DNA of 14,007 bases, from positions 1 to 14,007 of the forward strand of contig JAWWAC010000070.1 of the NCBI GenBank assembly GCA_033721915.1, written 5' to 3'. This document shows positions 1-7,129 of this stretch, one piece after another. The position numbers and the translations under genes are program-made. Under the pieces are notes generated by a model that was not told where the DNA came from, did no database searches, and saw only the letters and a list, made by a program, of their open reading frames with translations. This DNA is from REBR01 sp033721915 (GTDB lineage: Bacteria > Pseudomonadota > Gammaproteobacteria > Pseudomonadales > Oleiphilaceae). The number at the start of each line of letters is the position of its first letter. Positions within the stretch are counted from its first letter, which is position 1.

Positions 1-594
1 GCCTACTCCATGGCCAACTACCCGGAAGAGAAGGGCGAGCTGCGCTTCAACATCCGTATTGCCACGCCACCGCCGGGCACCAACCACCCGCCGGGGCAGA
101 TGTCCTCCTACGTCTTCTCCCTCAAGCCCGGTGACAAGATCACCGTGATGGGACCCTTCGGCGAGTTCTTTGCCAAGGACACCGATGCGGAAATGATTTT
201 TATCGGTGGTGGTGCCGGCATGGCCCCCATGAGGGCGCATATTTTCGACCAGCTCAAGCGTCTCAACAGCAAGCGCAAGATCAGCTTCTGGTACGGTGCC
301 CGCAGTGTGCGTGAAACCTTCTATGTGGAGGATTTCAACAAGCTGCAGGAAGAGCACGACAACTTCGAGTGGCACATCGCCCTGTCCGATCCTCTGCCCG
401 AGGACAACTGGGACGGCCCCACGGGCTTTATCCACAATGTGCTCTACGACAAGTACCTCAAGGACCATGAGGCGCCGGAAGACGTGGAATACTACATGTG
501 CGGGCCACCCATCATGAACGCGGTGACCATCAAGATGCTCAAGGACCTGGGTGTCGAGGATGAAAACATCGCACTGGATGATTTCGGTGGCTAA
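1..594 (+). CDS. nqrF: Na+-translocating NADH:quinone reductase subunit F (5'-truncated by window)
   Basis: C-terminal 197 codons of NqrF, open from base 1, so the true start lies outside the window. NqrF is the NADH-oxidising subunit of the membrane Na+-NQR pump and passes electrons from NADH through FAD and a 2Fe-2S centre to the other subunits. The visible part is the ferredoxin-reductase-like module. It begins inside the FAD-binding RxYS motif (AYSMANYP), has a second flavin-binding segment near PPGQMSSY, the NADH pyrophosphate loop GGGAGMAPMR (about residues 66-75 of the fragment), a MCGPP motif near the end, and the typical C-terminus LDDFGG. The N-terminal membrane helix and 2Fe-2S domain of the roughly 407-residue family protein are off the window. 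A hairpin follows the stop, so this is probably the last gene of the nqrABCDEF operon. Identity is very secure. Confidence 0.97.
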   Translation, partial: AYSMANYPEEKGELRFNIRIATPPPGTNHPPGQMSSYVFSLKPGDKITVMGPFGEFFAKDTDAEMIFIGGGAGMAPMRAHIFDQLKRLNSKRKISFWYGARSVRETFYVEDFNKLQEEHDNFEWHIALSDPLPEDNWDGPTGFIHNVLYDKYLKDHEAPEDVEYYMCGPPIMNAVTIKMLKDLGVEDENIALDDFGG

Positions 595-617
595 GCGCCG
601 ACCCTGTCACTGAAGGG

Positions 618-652
618 ACTCCACCGTGCTCGCCAGTGCGGTGGGGTTTCTT
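618..652 (+). terminator. Probable intrinsic terminator after nqrF
   Basis: A 9-bp stem (618-626 paired with 639-647, one T-G wobble) can be extended by wobble pairs inside the loop. It runs straight into a T-rich tail (GGGGTTTCTTA). It lies 23 bp after the nqrF stop and 87 bp before nqrM. The T tract is broken by a C, so termination may be partial and allow read-through into nqrM. Confidence 0.55.
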
Positions 653-686
653 ATATGGGCCGCATTTGCCAATTGCCGTCCACAGG

Positions 687-722
687 CGTCATCATGACGG
701 TATGCAGTTGCCCTTAAGGCAA
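687..722 (+). promoter_or_regulatory. Two short dyads in the nqrM leader
   Basis: The 13-bp palindrome CGTCATCATGACG spans 687-699 (6-bp arms around one base). A second small dyad, TTGCC-N5-GGCAA, spans 708-722, immediately upstream of the nqrM ribosome-binding site (GGGAGGTG, 724-731). They could be an operator and an RNA hairpin that controls translation. No convincing -35/-10 pair was found here, so this is a weak call based on symmetry and position only. Confidence 0.2.
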
Positions 723-738
723 TGGGAGGTGAACTTTT

Positions 739-981
739 ATGAGTACATTTTTGCTGGCACTGGGCCTGGTCATGGTGCTGATTGCGGCCATGTCCATCGG
801 TGTCCTGTTTGGCCGCAAGCCCATCAGTGGCAGTTGCGGCGGCCTCAACAACCGCAACGGCGGCGGCTCCTGTGAGCTGTGTGGCGCCAGTAGCGCCGAC
901 CAGTGCAAGGAGGACGACAGGGACAGCAGCACCGCCCAAGACGCTACCCACCTGGCCCATGATGCCAGCGATCGTTCCTGA
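739..981 (+). CDS. nqrM: Na+-NQR maturation protein NqrM (DUF539)
   Basis: Small 80-residue membrane protein required for assembly of active Na+-NQR; it is thought to help deliver iron to the Cys4 centre between NqrD and NqrE. The sequence shows one N-terminal membrane helix (about residues 4-24), the family segment GRKPISGSCGG, and four cysteines at 33, 45, 48 and 56 (SGSCGG, SCELC, DQC). From the family literature, Cys33 is the functionally essential one. The acidic, Ser-rich tail after residue 57 is variable. A strong Shine-Dalgarno GGGAGGTG precedes the ATG at about 8 bases. In many gammaproteobacteria apbE lies between nqrF and nqrM; here it is absent and a 144-bp gap with a hairpin replaces it. 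A strong terminator follows. Confidence 0.93.
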   Translation: MSTFLLALGLVMVLIAAMSIGVLFGRKPISGSCGGLNNRNGGGSCELCGASSADQCKEDDRDSSTAQDATHLAHDASDRS

Positions 982-994
982 ACCACTACCTGCC

Positions 995-1044
995 CCGGGG
1001 CCAGCTACCAAGCTGGCCCCGGCGTTTATAGCACGGCTTTTTTT
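995..1044 (+). terminator. Strong intrinsic terminator after nqrM
   Basis: A perfect 12-bp GC-rich stem (995-1006 with 1011-1022) closes on the 4-base loop ACCA. It starts 13 bp after the nqrM stop. A short T run follows directly (CGTTTATA), and a second run of seven T lies at 1038-1044. This separates the nqr transcript from sthA. Confidence 0.85.
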
Positions 1045-1106
1045 CATGACCCCGGCACCAGGCGAGGGCGGGCCGTCCATTCCCATACCCAGGAGATTGA
1101 TGAACC

Positions 1107-2498
1107 ATGTCGGAACATCTGTATGACGTCGTCGTGATTGGTGCCGGCCCCGCCGGTGAAGGGGCTGCCATGAACGCCGCCAAGAATGGCAAGCGTGTGG
1201 CGGTGGTCGAGGACAAGTCTCTGGTGGGGGGCAACTGCACCCACTGGGCCACCATTCCCTCCAAGGCGCTGCGTTATTCCGTCAAGCAGATCATCAACTT
1301 CAATACCAACTCCATGTTCCGCGACATCGGCGAGCCGCGCTGGTTTTCATTCCCGCGGGTGCTGCAGAACGCCGAGCGGGTGATGCGCAAGCAGGTCAAG
1401 CTGCGCACCCAGTTCTATGCCCGCAACCGGGTGGATCGCTTCCACGGCAAGGCCTCGTTCCAGGACAACAACCAGATTGAGATCCAGGGTGAGGAGAGCA
1501 GCCAGACACTGCAGGCGGACACCTTCATTATCGCCACCGGCTCCAGCCCCTACCTGCCGCCGGATGTGGACTTCAGCCACGAGCGTATCTACAACAGCGA
1601 CTCCATACTGACCCTGTCCCACACACCCCGTACCATGACCATTTACGGGGCCGGTGTGATCGGCAGCGAGTACGCCTCCATTTTTGTGGGTCTTGGTGTG
1701 AAGGTGGACCTGATCAACCCGGGTGACCGGCTGCTGTCCTTCCTGGACGACGAGATTTCTGATGCCCTGAGCTACCACCTGCGCAACAACGGCGTTCTGG
1801 TGCGCCACAACGAGCAGTACGAGTCCGTGGTGGGGGATGAGCACGGTGTGGTTCTCAACCTGCAGTCCGGCAAGAAAGTCCGTTCCGACGCCTTCCTGTG
1901 GTGCAATGGCCGCAGCGGCAACACCAGGGGGCTGGGTCTTGAGAATGTGGGGCTGGAGGTGAACGGCCGTGGCCAGCTGAGCGTGGACGACCATTACCGC
2001 ACCACGGTGCCCAATATCTACGCGGTGGGGGATGTGATCGGCTGGCCGGGGCTGGCCAGTGCCGCCTATGACCAGGGCCGCTCCGCCTCTTCCGATGTCC
2101 TCAACGACCCCTATTTCCGCCACGTCTCGGATGTGCCCACAGGCATCTACACCATTCCCGAGATCAGTTCAGTGGGCCAGACGGAGCGGGAGCTGACCGC
2201 CGCCAAGGTGCCCTACGAGGTGGGTCAGGCGTTTTTCAAGGATCTGGCCAGGGCCCAGATCTCGGGGGACCCCGTGGGCATGCTGAAGCTGCTGTTCCAC
2301 CGTGAGACCAAGCAGCTTCTGGGCATTCACTGCTTTGGTGACCAGGCCGCCGAGATCGTCCATATCGGCCAGGCCATCATGAACCAGCCCGGTGAGGCCA
2401 ACACGCTGGATTATTTCATCAACACCACCTTCAATTACCCCACCATGGCGGAAGCCTACCGGGTGGCGGCACTGAACGGTCTCAACCGCATCTTCTGA
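1107..2498 (+). CDS. sthA: Soluble pyridine nucleotide transhydrogenase (Si-specific)
   Basis: Cytoplasmic FAD enzyme that transfers hydride between NADPH and NAD+, usually to drain excess NADPH. Its 463 residues match the family length. The N-terminal FAD-binding loop GAGPAGEG is at residues 12-19. The motif GGNCTHWATIPSKALR (41-56) has only Cys44; the second cysteine of the C-x4-C redox pair of related lipoamide dehydrogenases is Thr49, which is the SthA signature. The NAD(P)-binding loop GAGVIG is at 181-186. The C-terminus has the conserved TTFNYPTMAEAYR and ends NGLNRIF, nearly identical to E. coli SthA. Shine-Dalgarno AGGAG (1091-1095) lies 11 bases before the ATG. The gene stands alone between the nqrM terminator and the convergent gdpD, with only 20 bp between the two stops. 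Confidence 0.97.
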   Translation: MSEHLYDVVVIGAGPAGEGAAMNAAKNGKRVAVVEDKSLVGGNCTHWATIPSKALRYSVKQIINFNTNSMFRDIGEPRWFSFPRVLQNAERVMRKQVKLRTQFYARNRVDRFHGKASFQDNNQIEIQGEESSQTLQADTFIIATGSSPYLPPDVDFSHERIYNSDSILTLSHTPRTMTIYGAGVIGSEYASIFVGLGVKVDLINPGDRLLSFLDDEISDALSYHLRNNGVLVRHNEQYESVVGDEHGVVLNLQSGKKVRSDAFLWCNGRSGNTRGLGLENVGLEVNGRGQLSVDDHYRTTVPNIYAVGDVIGWPGLASAAYDQGRSASSDVLNDPYFRHVSDVPTGIYTIPEISSVGQTERELTAAKVPYEVGQAFFKDLARAQISGDPVGMLKLLFHRETKQLLGIHCFGDQAAEIVHIGQAIMNQPGEANTLDYFINTTFNYPTMAEAYRVAALNGLNRIF

Positions 2499-2518
2499 TC
2501 CGGTGCGGCCTGTCTGTC

Positions 2519-3271
2519 TCAGGGACGGCCCGTCCCTTTGCCGGATTTTTCACGGTTCTCGAAGTAGATCAGTGCGCTGGTGGGGTAGTCGGTGATGATG
2601 CTGTCAGCGCCCATGCCCTCGTAAACCAGCATGTCGTGAATGCGGTTCACGGTCCATACGGAGACGTGCATGTCCTCCCGGTGTGCCGCCTCAACCAGCG
2701 TGACCGTAATCAGCCGCTTTGAGACACACAGGTACTGGCAGCCCAGGTTGCGGGCCGTTGTCACCGGGCGCGGAAAGCGCCTGTCGGCCACATAGCCGGT
2801 GCTGATGCTGCGGTTGCGGCGTTTGACAGCCCGCAGGAACCAGGTGTCGCTGGAGGTCAGTGTGATTCGGTCGTGCCACTGCTTGCGCTGTATCCATTCC
2901 ACCAGCCGGTTGCAGAGCACATTCATGCGCTGTCGGGTATCGGATTTCACTTCCAGCTGAAGGTGATGGAATTCCGGGCAGGCCTCCACTATGGCATAGA
3001 GGGATGGCACGCCGGTGATCACCGGCCAGGGGCGGGTGTTGATCCTGGCATCCATGGCATCCAGCTCCGCCATGGTGCTGGCGGCGACCATGGATTTGAG
3101 CCCGGTGGTGCGCTCCAGTGACAGGTCGTGGATGACCACGGGTTCGCCATCGCTGGAGAGCTGCACATCCATTTCAAAACTGCGCACGCCATGGCCATAG
3201 GCGTTGATAAAACCGGCAAGGCTGTTCTCCGGTGCCTCGCCCTTGGCACCACGGTGCCCGTAAATCTGCAT
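2519..3271 (-). CDS. Glycerophosphodiester phosphodiesterase, cytoplasmic UgpQ type
   Basis: Predicted to hydrolyse glycerophosphodiesters (deacylated phospholipids) to glycerol-3-phosphate plus an alcohol. Its 250 residues fit the UgpQ-like GDPD family. Visible catalytic and metal residues are His6-Arg7 in GHRGAKGEAPEN, Glu15, Glu33 and Asp35 in FEMDVQ, His48 in VVIHDLSLERTTG, and the Glu in QLEVKSD (about 108). The TIM-barrel end shows the usual VWTVNR and ADSIITDYP motifs. No signal peptide is present, so it should act in the cytoplasm. GAGGA about 11 bases before the ATG is the likely ribosome-binding site. The start is 41 bp after the DAHP synthase stop, so it is probably the last gene of the tal cluster; no metabolic link to that pathway is evident. 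Confidence 0.92.
   Translation of the reverse strand: MQIYGHRGAKGEAPENSLAGFINAYGHGVRSFEMDVQLSSDGEPVVIHDLSLERTTGLKSMVAASTMAELDAMDARINTRPWPVITGVPSLYAIVEACPEFHHLQLEVKSDTRQRMNVLCNRLVEWIQRKQWHDRITLTSSDTWFLRAVKRRNRSISTGYVADRRFPRPVTTARNLGCQYLCVSKRLITVTLVEAAHREDMHVSVWTVNRIHDMLVYEGMGADSIITDYPTSALIYFENREKSGKGTGRP
2521..2539 (+). terminator. Possible sthA terminator inside the gdpD 3' end
   Basis: A 7-bp stem (AGGGACG with CGTCCCT) around a GCC loop is followed by only three T. It lies 23 bp after the sthA stop and overlaps the last codons of the convergent glycerophosphodiesterase gene. Position and shape fit a terminator for sthA, but the T tract is short. Confidence 0.4.
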
Positions 3272-3312
3272 AACGTTTCAATCCTCGGGTCTTGCCAGTC
3301 AGTCTGTCGTGT

Positions 3313-4419
3313 CTATTGATGGTAAAGGGTCTGTCGCTTCAGGTAGAGCTCATGGCACAGCCGGATATCTTCCAGGTAGGCCGGCAGCTCCCTGGGCAGC
3401 AGTGCCTGTGGTCCGTCCACCAGGGCCTTGTCCGGGTCCGGGTGGAAGTCCACCAGCACCATGTTGGCACCGGCGATCACCCCCTGTGCCGTGGCATGGA
3501 CGATGTCAGAGATGCCGTCCGGCGCCCTGTCCCTCAGACCCACGGAGTGGGAGGGGTCGACGCACACCGGCATGCGTGTGAGGCGCTTGACCACCGGGAT
3601 ATGGGCAAAATCCACCATGTTGCGGTGGGGGTTGCCGGCCTCGGTTTTCATGCCCCGCAGGCAGAACACCACATCCGCATTGCCCTCGCTGGCCATGTAC
3701 TCGGCGGCATTCAGTGACTCGTTCAGTGTGATGCCGAATCCCCGCTTGAGCAGCGCCGGGTAGGTGCTCTGGCGGCCTATGGCCTTGAGCAGCTCGAAGT
3801 TCTGGGTGTTGCGCGTACCCACCTGCAGCATCACCCCCGTGGGCCTGCCGGTCTGTTCGAGGGCCTCGTGGATTTCCTCGATATGGCTCTCGTGGGTGAC
3901 CTCCATGGCGATGACCTTGATGCCGTACTGGCCCGCCAGATCAAACACCCAGGGCAGGCAGTCCCTGCCGTGCCCCTGGAAGGAATAAGGGTTGGTGCGT
4001 GGCTTGTAGGCCCCCATGCGGGTGCAGACCTGGCCGTTTTCCTGCAGCAGCTTCATGGTGGCTTCCACATTCCGTGGATTGTCCACGGCGCACAGTCCGG
4101 CGAAGACGTTGAGGTTGTCCTGGCCGAAATGCACACCGTTGTAGTCAAAGCCGCTGTGGCGCTGGTCGTCCTTGTGACGGCCCAGTATGCGGTATTCCTG
4201 TGAAATGCGGATGACCCGCTCCACGGCGGGCAGTGCGGTGATTTCATCCGCGTCCAGACCCTTGGTGTCCCCCAGCAGGTACACCTCGGTGAGGGTCTGC
4301 TGCTGGCCTTTGACCTCATGCAGTCGTATGGAGACGCCCGGCAGGTTTTCCAGGAAGCTGAGTGTGTCCCGGTAGGCGTCGCTGTCTTTTCGGGTATCGG
4401 GGTGCAGTATCAGTAGCAT
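3313..4419 (-). CDS. Class I-beta DAHP synthase (3-deoxy-7-phosphoheptulonate synthase), divergent
   Basis: Predicted to condense PEP and erythrose-4-phosphate to DAHP, the first step of aromatic biosynthesis. 368 residues. The N-terminal ferredoxin/ACT-like domain (about 1-80, including LLGDTKGLDADEITALPAVERVIRIS in two blocks) is the allosteric type seen in the I-beta group. The barrel follows: AGLCAVDNPRN with metal-ligand Cys110, GAYKPRTNPYSFQG (136-149), QVGTRNTQNFELL, KRGFGITLNES and CVDPSHSVG (His291). Several usual residues differ: GPCSVE reads GLCAVD, ERG reads LRG (255-256 region), and the metal-ligand Glu of the usual VEVHP reads Asp324 in VDFHP; Asp335 is kept. GGAG lies 8 bases before the ATG. 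The gene sits 25 bp after the TerB-like gene and downstream of transaldolase, which handles its sugar substrate. The family call is firm; exact substrate and activity are less sure because of these changes. Confidence 0.85.
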   Translation of the reverse strand: MLLILHPDTRKDSDAYRDTLSFLENLPGVSIRLHEVKGQQQTLTEVYLLGDTKGLDADEITALPAVERVIRISQEYRILGRHKDDQRHSGFDYNGVHFGQDNLNVFAGLCAVDNPRNVEATMKLLQENGQVCTRMGAYKPRTNPYSFQGHGRDCLPWVFDLAGQYGIKVIAMEVTHESHIEEIHEALEQTGRPTGVMLQVGTRNTQNFELLKAIGRQSTYPALLKRGFGITLNESLNAAEYMASEGNADVVFCLRGMKTEAGNPHRNMVDFAHIPVVKRLTRMPVCVDPSHSVGLRDRAPDGISDIVHATAQGVIAGANMVLVDFHPDPDKALVDGPQALLPRELPAYLEDIRLCHELYLKRQTLYHQ

Positions 4420-4444
4420 GTCAGTGGCTCCGCATTCAGGCGGT

Positions 4445-4921
4445 TCAAGGGGAATCCGGGGCAGACAGCTTCTCGGCCTGGTGGCGGCATTGCACGAATT
4501 CCGCCGGAGTCAGATACAACAGATCCGCCACGCGACGGATCAGGTGCTCCTCGTATTTGTCGATCACGCGGTCCGCCAGCGCCACCTGCCAGAGCGAGAC
4601 CACCAGCTGCAGGCGCTGCGGGTGAGGGCAGCGGTCATTGATGACCCGGGTGAACTCGTACATGGAGGTGGCGTCCAGGGCTTTATCCCGGGCAATGGCC
4701 AGAAGTTCCTGCTGTTCTGACTCGCTCAGTCCATGGACCCGTCCGGCCAGATCGAGAATCAGCTCCGTCTCACGCTGGTCTTCCTGCTCGTCCACCTGGG
4801 CCAGCTGCAGCATCAGTGCCGTGGCGGCCACGGCGAGCTGATGGTTCGTCTGAGCCTCGGATGTCTGATCCCGTGAGGGGGCCAGATGGGTTTCCAGAAA
4901 CTGTTTCAGTCGGTCAATCAT
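4445..4921 (-). CDS. TerB-like (tellurite resistance TerB family) protein
   Basis: A 158-residue soluble, all-helical protein without signal peptide. The core from about residue 25 to 150 resembles the TerB fold: LAVAATALMLQLAQVDEQED, then a repeat-like second half with VALADRVIDKYEEHLIRRVADLL, each with acidic residues after a helix as in metal-binding TerB proteins. Members of this family are widespread and mostly uncharacterised; a tellurite role should not be assumed for a lone gene. The start codon overlaps the talB stop in ATGA (4918-4921), so translation is probably coupled. The gene lies between transaldolase and DAHP synthase. The family is assigned from memory of sequence pattern, and the function is unknown. 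Confidence 0.7.
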   Translation of the reverse strand: MIDRLKQFLETHLAPSRDQTSEAQTNHQLAVAATALMLQLAQVDEQEDQRETELILDLAGRVHGLSESEQQELLAIARDKALDATSMYEFTRVINDRCPHPQRLQLVVSLWQVALADRVIDKYEEHLIRRVADLLYLTPAEFVQCRHQAEKLSAPDSP

Positions 4922-5883
4922 GCGGCGGTGGCCACCCTGCGGACCCGCTGCTCAAGGGTGATCTGGTCGACGGCGAAACGGCGGATGCCCTCGGCCAGTT
5001 TCTCGGTGCACATGGGGTCCTCGTTCAGTGCCCAGCGGAACTGGCTCTCCGTCATGGCTTTGCCCATGGGCTCGCCGACCTTGCTGGCCGGATCCAGCTG
5101 GCGCAGCAGTGTGCCTTCATCCTGGCTGAGCTGTTCCAGCAGTGCCGGGCTGATGGTCAGACGGTCGCATCCGGCCAGCATTTCGATTTCACCCTGGTTG
5201 CGGAAGCTGGCGCCCATGACAATGGTGCGGTAATTGTGGGTTTTGTAATAGGTGTAGATGCGGGAGACGGACAGCACCCCCGGATCTTCCGTGGCCGGGT
5301 AGGCATCACGGCCGCTGTGGGCCAGATGCCAGTCCAGTATGCGCCCCACAAAGGGGGAGATCAGCGTGACACCGGCCTCGGCGCAGGCCACCGCCTGTGG
5401 GAAGGAGAACAGCAGCGTCAGGTTGCAGGCAATGCCCTCCCGCTCCAGGATCTCGGCGGCCCTGATGCCCTCCCAGGTGGCGGCAATCTTGATCAGCACC
5501 CGCTGGGTGTCCACGCCCCGTGACTGGTAGAGACGGATCAGCTTGCGGGCACGGGCCACGGTGGCCTCGGTGTCAAAGGACAGTCGCGCGTCCACCTCCG
5601 TGGACACCAGTCCGGGCACCACGGAGAGAATTTTCTCCCCCGCCAGTACCGCCAGGTAATCCGTGGCATTGGCCAGCTGTGTCACCTCATCCGTGGAGGC
5701 ATGCTGTGCCAGCTTGATGGCTTCATCCATCATGGGCTGGTAAGCGGGGGACTCCGTGGCCTTGAGCAGCAGTGACGGGTTGGTGGTGGCATCCTGTGGG
5801 CGCCACTGGCGTATGGCGTCCAGGTCGCCGCTGTCGGCCACCACGGTGGTCATCTCTCGCAGTTGATCGAGTTTGCTGGTCAT
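4918..5883 (-). CDS. talB: Transaldolase, TalB type
   Basis: Cytoplasmic pentose-phosphate enzyme that moves a dihydroxyacetone unit between sedoheptulose-7-phosphate and glyceraldehyde-3-phosphate, giving erythrose-4-phosphate and fructose-6-phosphate. At 321 residues it is a typical subfamily-1 enzyme. It starts MTSKLDQL, has DATTNPSLLLKA (31-42), the Schiff-base Lys132 in VLIKIAATWEGI (the same number as in E. coli TalB), CNLTLLFSFPQAVACAEAG and SPFVGRILDW. A candidate sigma-70 promoter lies 47-75 bp upstream. The gene leads a tight cluster: TerB-like (ATGA overlap), DAHP synthase and GDPD. This supports a link between erythrose-4-phosphate supply and aromatic synthesis. Confidence 0.96.
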   Translation of the reverse strand: MTSKLDQLREMTTVVADSGDLDAIRQWRPQDATTNPSLLLKATESPAYQPMMDEAIKLAQHASTDEVTQLANATDYLAVLAGEKILSVVPGLVSTEVDARLSFDTEATVARARKLIRLYQSRGVDTQRVLIKIAATWEGIRAAEILEREGIACNLTLLFSFPQAVACAEAGVTLISPFVGRILDWHLAHSGRDAYPATEDPGVLSVSRIYTYYKTHNYRTIVMGASFRNQGEIEMLAGCDRLTISPALLEQLSQDEGTLLRQLDPASKVGEPMGKAMTESQFRWALNEDPMCTEKLAEGIRRFAVDQITLEQRVRRVATAA

Positions 5884-5929
5884 TGGCTGATCCGTGTCCT
5901 GTGCATTGTTTTAATGGGGATTACCGGCA

Positions 5930-5958
5930 ACGATAACCCGACCGGGAGTGAGTAACAA
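5930..5958 (-). promoter_or_regulatory. Candidate sigma-70 promoter for talB
   Basis: On the - strand, TTGTTA (5958-5953) and TATCGT (5935-5930) are separated by exactly 17 bases, each matching 4 of 6 consensus positions. It lies in the 84-bp gap between the dusA stop and the talB start. If used, the talB cluster has its own promoter independent of dusA. Confidence 0.4.
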
Positions 5959-5967
5959 GATGCCCTG

Positions 5968-6993
5968 TCAGGCGTTGCCGGCCTCTGTCAGGGGCGCTTC
6001 GCTGTCCCGGGGGACGCAGGCCAGTGCCCGTTCCAGCACTTCCGGGCCGGCGCCGCTCTGGTGGCCCTGTTCGCTGAGAATGCGGCGGAACTGACGCCCG
6101 CCGGGACAGCCATGGAAAATTCCCAGTATGTGACGGGTGACAGTGCTCAGGCGGACCCCGTCATGGCTCAGTCGCTGCTCGATATAGGGCAGCAGCCGCT
6201 CCACGGCCTGGTGGCGGCTCAGTGGCCTGGCAATGCCGGGACGGTCCGGGTAGAGCAGACGGTCCACCTCGGACAGCATCCAGGGCCGCTGGTAGGCTTC
6301 ACGGCCCACCATGACACCATCCACATAGTCCAGCTGGGACTGACAGTCCTGCAGGCTCTTGAAGCCACCGTTGATGATGACCTCCAGTTGCGGGAAGTCC
6401 CGCTTGAGCTGGTGGACGCTGGGGTAGTGCAGTGGCGGCACATCCCGGTTTTGCTTGGGGCTGAGCCCCTGCAGTATGGCAATGCGGGCATGGACGATAA
6501 AATGCCGGCAGCCGGCATCGGCCACGGTGCCGACGAAGTCACGCAGTTGAGCGTAGCTGTCGCGGCCGTCAATGCCGATGCGGTGCTTGACGGTCACGGG
6601 CAGATCACAGGCCTGCTGCATGGCGCGGACCCCTTCGGCCACCTTGTCCGGGTGGGCCATGAGGCAGGCCCCCATGAGGTTGTTCTGCACCCGGTCGCTG
6701 GGGCAGCCCACATTGAGGTTCACCTCGGCAAAGCCGTACTCCCGGGCCAGTGCGGCACAGTGGGCCAGCTCACCGGGGTCGCTGCCACCCAGCTGCAGCG
6801 CCAGAGGATGCTCCGCGTCGTGGTAGCGCAGAAAACGGGGGGTATCGCCGTGAATCAGCGCCCCGGTGGTGACCATTTCCGTGTACAGCAGTGCGTGACG
6901 GGTCAGGCCCCGGGCGAAGTAACGGTAATCCCTGGTGGTCCAGTCCATCATGGGGGCCACGCAGAAGCGCCGGTCCGGGGTCTGCTCTGTCAT
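5968..6993 (-). CDS. dusA: tRNA-dihydrouridine(20/20a) synthase DusA
   Basis: FMN- and NADPH-dependent enzyme that reduces uridine 20/20a in the tRNA D-loop. The FMN-binding start RRFCVAPMMDWTTRDYR, EVNLNVGCPSDRVQNN with the catalytic Cys, TVKHRIGID, HFIVHAR and INGGFKSL mark the DusA subgroup. The open frame extends to a GTG at 7020 (350 codons). I prefer the ATG at 6993 (341 residues), because family members begin only about 5-12 residues before RFSVAPM; the extra nine residues MLNAAANEA look like leader. Neither start has a good Shine-Dalgarno: there is a weak TGAGG only 2-3 bases before the ATG, so the GTG is possible. The last third (RHILGIFHGCPGGRQFRR) is the usual tRNA-binding helical region. 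It is upstream of talB by 84 bp; co-transcription is uncertain. Confidence 0.94.
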   Translation of the reverse strand: MTEQTPDRRFCVAPMMDWTTRDYRYFARGLTRHALLYTEMVTTGALIHGDTPRFLRYHDAEHPLALQLGGSDPGELAHCAALAREYGFAEVNLNVGCPSDRVQNNLMGACLMAHPDKVAEGVRAMQQACDLPVTVKHRIGIDGRDSYAQLRDFVGTVADAGCRHFIVHARIAILQGLSPKQNRDVPPLHYPSVHQLKRDFPQLEVIINGGFKSLQDCQSQLDYVDGVMVGREAYQRPWMLSEVDRLLYPDRPGIARPLSRHQAVERLLPYIEQRLSHDGVRLSTVTRHILGIFHGCPGGRQFRRILSEQGHQSGAGPEVLERALACVPRDSEAPLTEAGNA

Positions 6994-7066
6994 GGCCTCA
7001 TTGGCGGCTGCATTCAACACGTCTGTCTCTGTACTCGCTGTGGAAATGAATCGCCATTCTAACAGG

Positions 7067-7092
7067 AAAAGGCCGCCACTGAATGGGCGGCC
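7067..7092 (-). terminator. Intrinsic terminator after the serine hydrolase gene
   Basis: A perfect 7-bp stem (7086-7092 with 7071-7077) has an 8-base loop and is followed on the - strand by TTTTCC. It lies 38 bp after the stop of the hydrolase gene and upstream of dusA, so it separates those two transcripts. A smaller AAACC-GGGC-GGTTT dyad with five T in the + direction (7098-7113) sits next to it. Confidence 0.7.
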
Positions 7093-7129
7093 ATGGCAAA
7101 CCGGGCGGTTTTTGCCGGCCCCGGGGCTG

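Noticed and set aside
1347..2123. Long - strand open frame opposite sthA
   Set aside because: Shadow of sthA; no ribosome-binding site or recognisable domain.
4445..4921. Tellurite resistance determinant
   Set aside because: A single TerB-like gene without terACDEZ neighbours is not evidence for tellurite resistance.
6061..7062. Long + strand open frame opposite dusA
   Set aside because: It mirrors a conserved, clearly coding gene and its translation is low-complexity Val/Gly/His-rich without motifs.
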